Source of the DNA: DATNIB01 sp035604685
Lineage (GTDB): Bacteria; Actinomycetota; Acidimicrobiia; Acidimicrobiales; RAAP-2
Assembly (NCBI GenBank): GCA_035604685.1
Contig: DATNIB010000021.1
Location: forward strand, 1-18,428
Reading direction: 5' to 3'
DNA: 18,428 nucleotides
Below, piece after piece: positions 16,669 through 18,428 of the stretch; the first letter of the stretch is position 1; every line of letters starts with the position of its first letter. The notes beneath the pieces are model-generated. The model searched no databases and was not told the origin of the DNA. It saw only the letters and a program-made list of their open reading frames with translations. Made by a program: the position numbers and the translations under genes.

Positions 16669-16743
16669 GGCGGCGCCCGGAAACCGAAGAGAGCCCCGGC
16701 CGTCCCGGCTCGCTCGATCAGCCTCGACGGCTCAACCCGCCGA
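16669..16743. other. Convergent gap between vapC and glnA
   Basis: 75 bp without an ORF. GAGCC and GGCTC (within about 16691-16712) could pair across an 11-nt loop, but the stem is short and no T-run follows on either strand. No confident terminator. Confidence 0.3.
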
Positions 16744-18165
16744 TCAGATGTCGTAGTAGAGGGCGAACTCCCAGGGGTGTGGGCGCAGCCGGACGGCGTC
16801 GCCCTCCTCGATCCGCTTGTACTCGACCCAGGTGTCGATCAGGTCGTCGGTGAAGACGCCGCCCACCCGGAGGAAGTCGCTGTCGGCCTCGAGGCAGTCC
16901 ATCGCCTCTTCGAGCGAGCCCGGCGTGTGGGCGATCTTGGCCAGCTCGGCCGCCGGCAGGTCGAAGAGGTCCTTCTCGACGGGCTCGGGCGGCTCGATCT
17001 TGTTCTGCACGCCGTCGAGGCCGGCCAGCAACATCGCCGAGAACGCAAGGTACGGGTTGCAGCTGGCATCGGGGCAGCGGAACTCGATGCGCTTGGCCTT
17101 GGGGCTCGCCGAGTAGAGCGGGATCCGGCAGGCGGCCGAGCGGTTGCGCTGCGAGTACACGAGGTTGACCGGCGCCTCGTAGCCGGGGACCAGGCGCTTG
17201 TAGGAGTTGGTGGTCGGTGCGGCGAAGGCGAGCAGCGCCGGGGCGTGCTTCAAGAGGCCCCCCGTGTACCAGCGGCCGAGGTCCGACAGGCCGCCGTAGC
17301 CATCGCCGAAGAAGAGCGGCTCCCCGTCCTTCCACAGCGACTGATGGCAGTGCATGCCCGAGCCGTTCTCCTGGAAGAGGGGCTTGGGCATGAACGTCGC
17401 GGTGTAGCCGTTGGCGTAGGCCACGTTCTTCACCACGTACTTGTAGAGGGCCAGCTTGTCGGCCATGATCGCCATCGAGTCGAAGCGCATGTCGATCTCG
17501 GCCTGGCCGGCCGTCGCCACCTCGTGGTGCTGCACCTCGATCTCGATGCCCATCTTCTCCATGGTGAGGATCATCTCGGAGCGCAGGTCCTGGAACTTGT
17601 CGTTCGGCGGCACCGGGAAGTACCCCTCCTGGGTCCGCAGCTTGTAGCCGAGGTTGGGGAGCTCCGAGCCGTCCGTGTTCCAGTGGCCCTCGATCGAGTC
17701 GACCCGGTAGTTGGCGTAGTTGACGCCTTGGCCGTACTCGACGTGGTCGAAGATGAAGAACTCGGCCTCGGGCCCGAAGTAGGCGGTGTCCGCGATGCCG
17801 GTGCTGAGCAGGTACGCCTCCGCCTTGCGGGCGATGTGGCGCGGATCGCGCGAGTAGGGCTCGAGCGTGACCGGGTCGTGCACGAAGCAGTTCAGGTTGA
17901 GCGTCTTGTGCTGGCGGAAGGGGTCCACGACCGCCGTCGAGGGATCGGGCAGCAGGATCATGTCGGACTCGTGGATCTGCTGGAAGCCCCGGATGGACGA
18001 GCCGTCGAAGCCGTTTCCCTCGGTGAACATCTCCTCGGTCAGCGTGTGCGCCGGCATGGAGAAGTGCTGCATCAGTCCGGGGAGGTCGCAGAACCGTAAG
18101 TCCACGACCTCGATCCCCTCGTCCTTCACGAGCCGGACGACCTCGGCTGGGCTGCGCTCTTTCAT
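16744..18165 (-). CDS. glnA: Type I glutamine synthetase (GSI-beta) with Phe at the adenylylation site
   Basis: 473 aa, close to the usual 470 of dodecameric GSI. Makes glutamine from glutamate, ammonia and ATP in the cytosol. Conserved segments include FGPEAEFFIFD, the metal/ATP site GSGMHCHQSLW, NRSAACRIP for glutamate and phosphate binding, and the C-terminal HPWEFALYYDI. The adenylylation loop, usually NLY[DE]LP in GSI-beta, reads DLFDLP with Phe401 (codon TTC, 16965-16963) where the modified tyrosine should be. So this enzyme should not be adenylylated at that site. The frame runs upstream to 18246, but ATG 18165 is chosen: GAGGGAG lies 8 nt before it, and the MKERSPAEVV N-terminus matches family starts. 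Confidence 0.95.
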   Translation of the reverse strand: MKERSPAEVVRLVKDEGIEVVDLRFCDLPGLMQHFSMPAHTLTEEMFTEGNGFDGSSIRGFQQIHESDMILLPDPSTAVVDPFRQHKTLNLNCFVHDPVTLEPYSRDPRHIARKAEAYLLSTGIADTAYFGPEAEFFIFDHVEYGQGVNYANYRVDSIEGHWNTDGSELPNLGYKLRTQEGYFPVPPNDKFQDLRSEMILTMEKMGIEIEVQHHEVATAGQAEIDMRFDSMAIMADKLALYKYVVKNVAYANGYTATFMPKPLFQENGSGMHCHQSLWKDGEPLFFGDGYGGLSDLGRWYTGGLLKHAPALLAFAAPTTNSYKRLVPGYEAPVNLVYSQRNRSAACRIPLYSASPKAKRIEFRCPDASCNPYLAFSAMLLAGLDGVQNKIEPPEPVEKDLFDLPAAELAKIAHTPGSLEEAMDCLEADSDFLRVGGVFTDDLIDTWVEYKRIEEGDAVRLRPHPWEFALYYDI

Positions 18166-18428
18166 GGTGACGTCTCCCTCTGGGATCTCGCCGGGCCGCC
18201 ACCGCGTGCGTGCCCGGGCCAACGAGATTCGAGAGGTGCCTATCACAACGCTTCGCGCGTCTGCGCAGCTGAGAGGCCGAGTTCATCAAGTCTTCACAAT
18301 GACGGCCGGAGCGGACAAGGCCGCCGGGCCCCTTCGCCGGAACCGCGGCGGCGGACGGCGTCGGCTCCGCCGGACGACCTCCCCGCACCGCGCAACGGGC
18401 GGCGACGGGAGCCAGCTCTTACGCTGAG
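18166..18428. other. Upstream region of glnA
   Basis: 263 bp to the window edge with no supported gene. The Shine-Dalgarno GAGGGAG is clear at about 18174-18180. Part of the stretch (about 18235-18305) is less GC-rich than its surroundings and probably holds the glnA promoter. No -35/-10 pair, GlnR or NtrC-type box could be assigned with confidence. Confidence 0.4.

Overview
The window is very GC-rich, densely coded DNA with strongly GC-biased third positions and many GTG/TTG starts. The gene content points to a high-GC actinomycete: a topA-tmk-holB run, a CeoB/CeoC-type TrkA pair divergent from a KimA-like APC permease, a HAD-IB phosphatase with a C-terminal membrane helix, and a group 1/2 sigma factor. 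An Acidimicrobiia-like lineage would fit, but that is an inference from gene content only. No insertion sequence, prophage, CRISPR array or rRNA was seen.

Layout. 2-74 (-) is tRNA-Thr(CGT). 164-4795 (-) is a DNA replication/topology operon transcribed topA -> tmk -> holB, with tmk and holB overlapping by 4 nt. 5071-7389 (-) is a K+-independent H+-translocating pyrophosphatase (hppA). 7560-10052 (-) is a KimA-type K+/amino-acid permease with an unexpected C-terminal OB-fold domain. Divergent from it, 10150-11545 (+) holds two TrkA/RCK proteins. 11625-12428 (+) is a HAD-IB hydrolase. It meets, stop codon against stop codon, a 24-aa membrane peptide gene (12429-12503, -). Further on the minus strand are a sigma-70 factor (12544-13548), an unrecognised helical protein (13602-14207) and glutamine-dependent NAD+ synthetase (14200-15942). 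16049-16668 (+) is a VapBC toxin-antitoxin pair. 16744-18165 (-) is type I glutamine synthetase.

How the genes work together. The left part serves chromosome replication (topoisomerase I, dTMP kinase, clamp-loader delta'). The centre is an ion and energy homeostasis block: a proton-pumping pyrophosphatase, a putative proton-coupled K+ permease, and two nucleotide-sensing RCK proteins with no TrkH channel nearby, so the permease is their natural candidate partner. The right part is nitrogen and cofactor metabolism (GlnA, NadE) with a TA module between them.

The most noteworthy points are: (1) an in-frame fusion of the permease to an OB-fold domain that I recall as a separate nearby gene in mycobacteria and streptomycetes; (2) five genes whose start codon lies exactly 6 nt after a TAnnnT hexamer, the signature of leaderless transcription; (3) a GlnA whose adenylylation-site tyrosine is replaced by phenylalanine; (4) a leaderless 24-aa membrane peptide; and (5) a VapBC operator made of repeated half-sites in the region shared with nadE. 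No gene-free stretch exceeds 300 bp. The longest are 4796-5070 (one strong inverted repeat, no clear promoter) and 18166-18428 (upstream of glnA; only a Shine-Dalgarno is clear).
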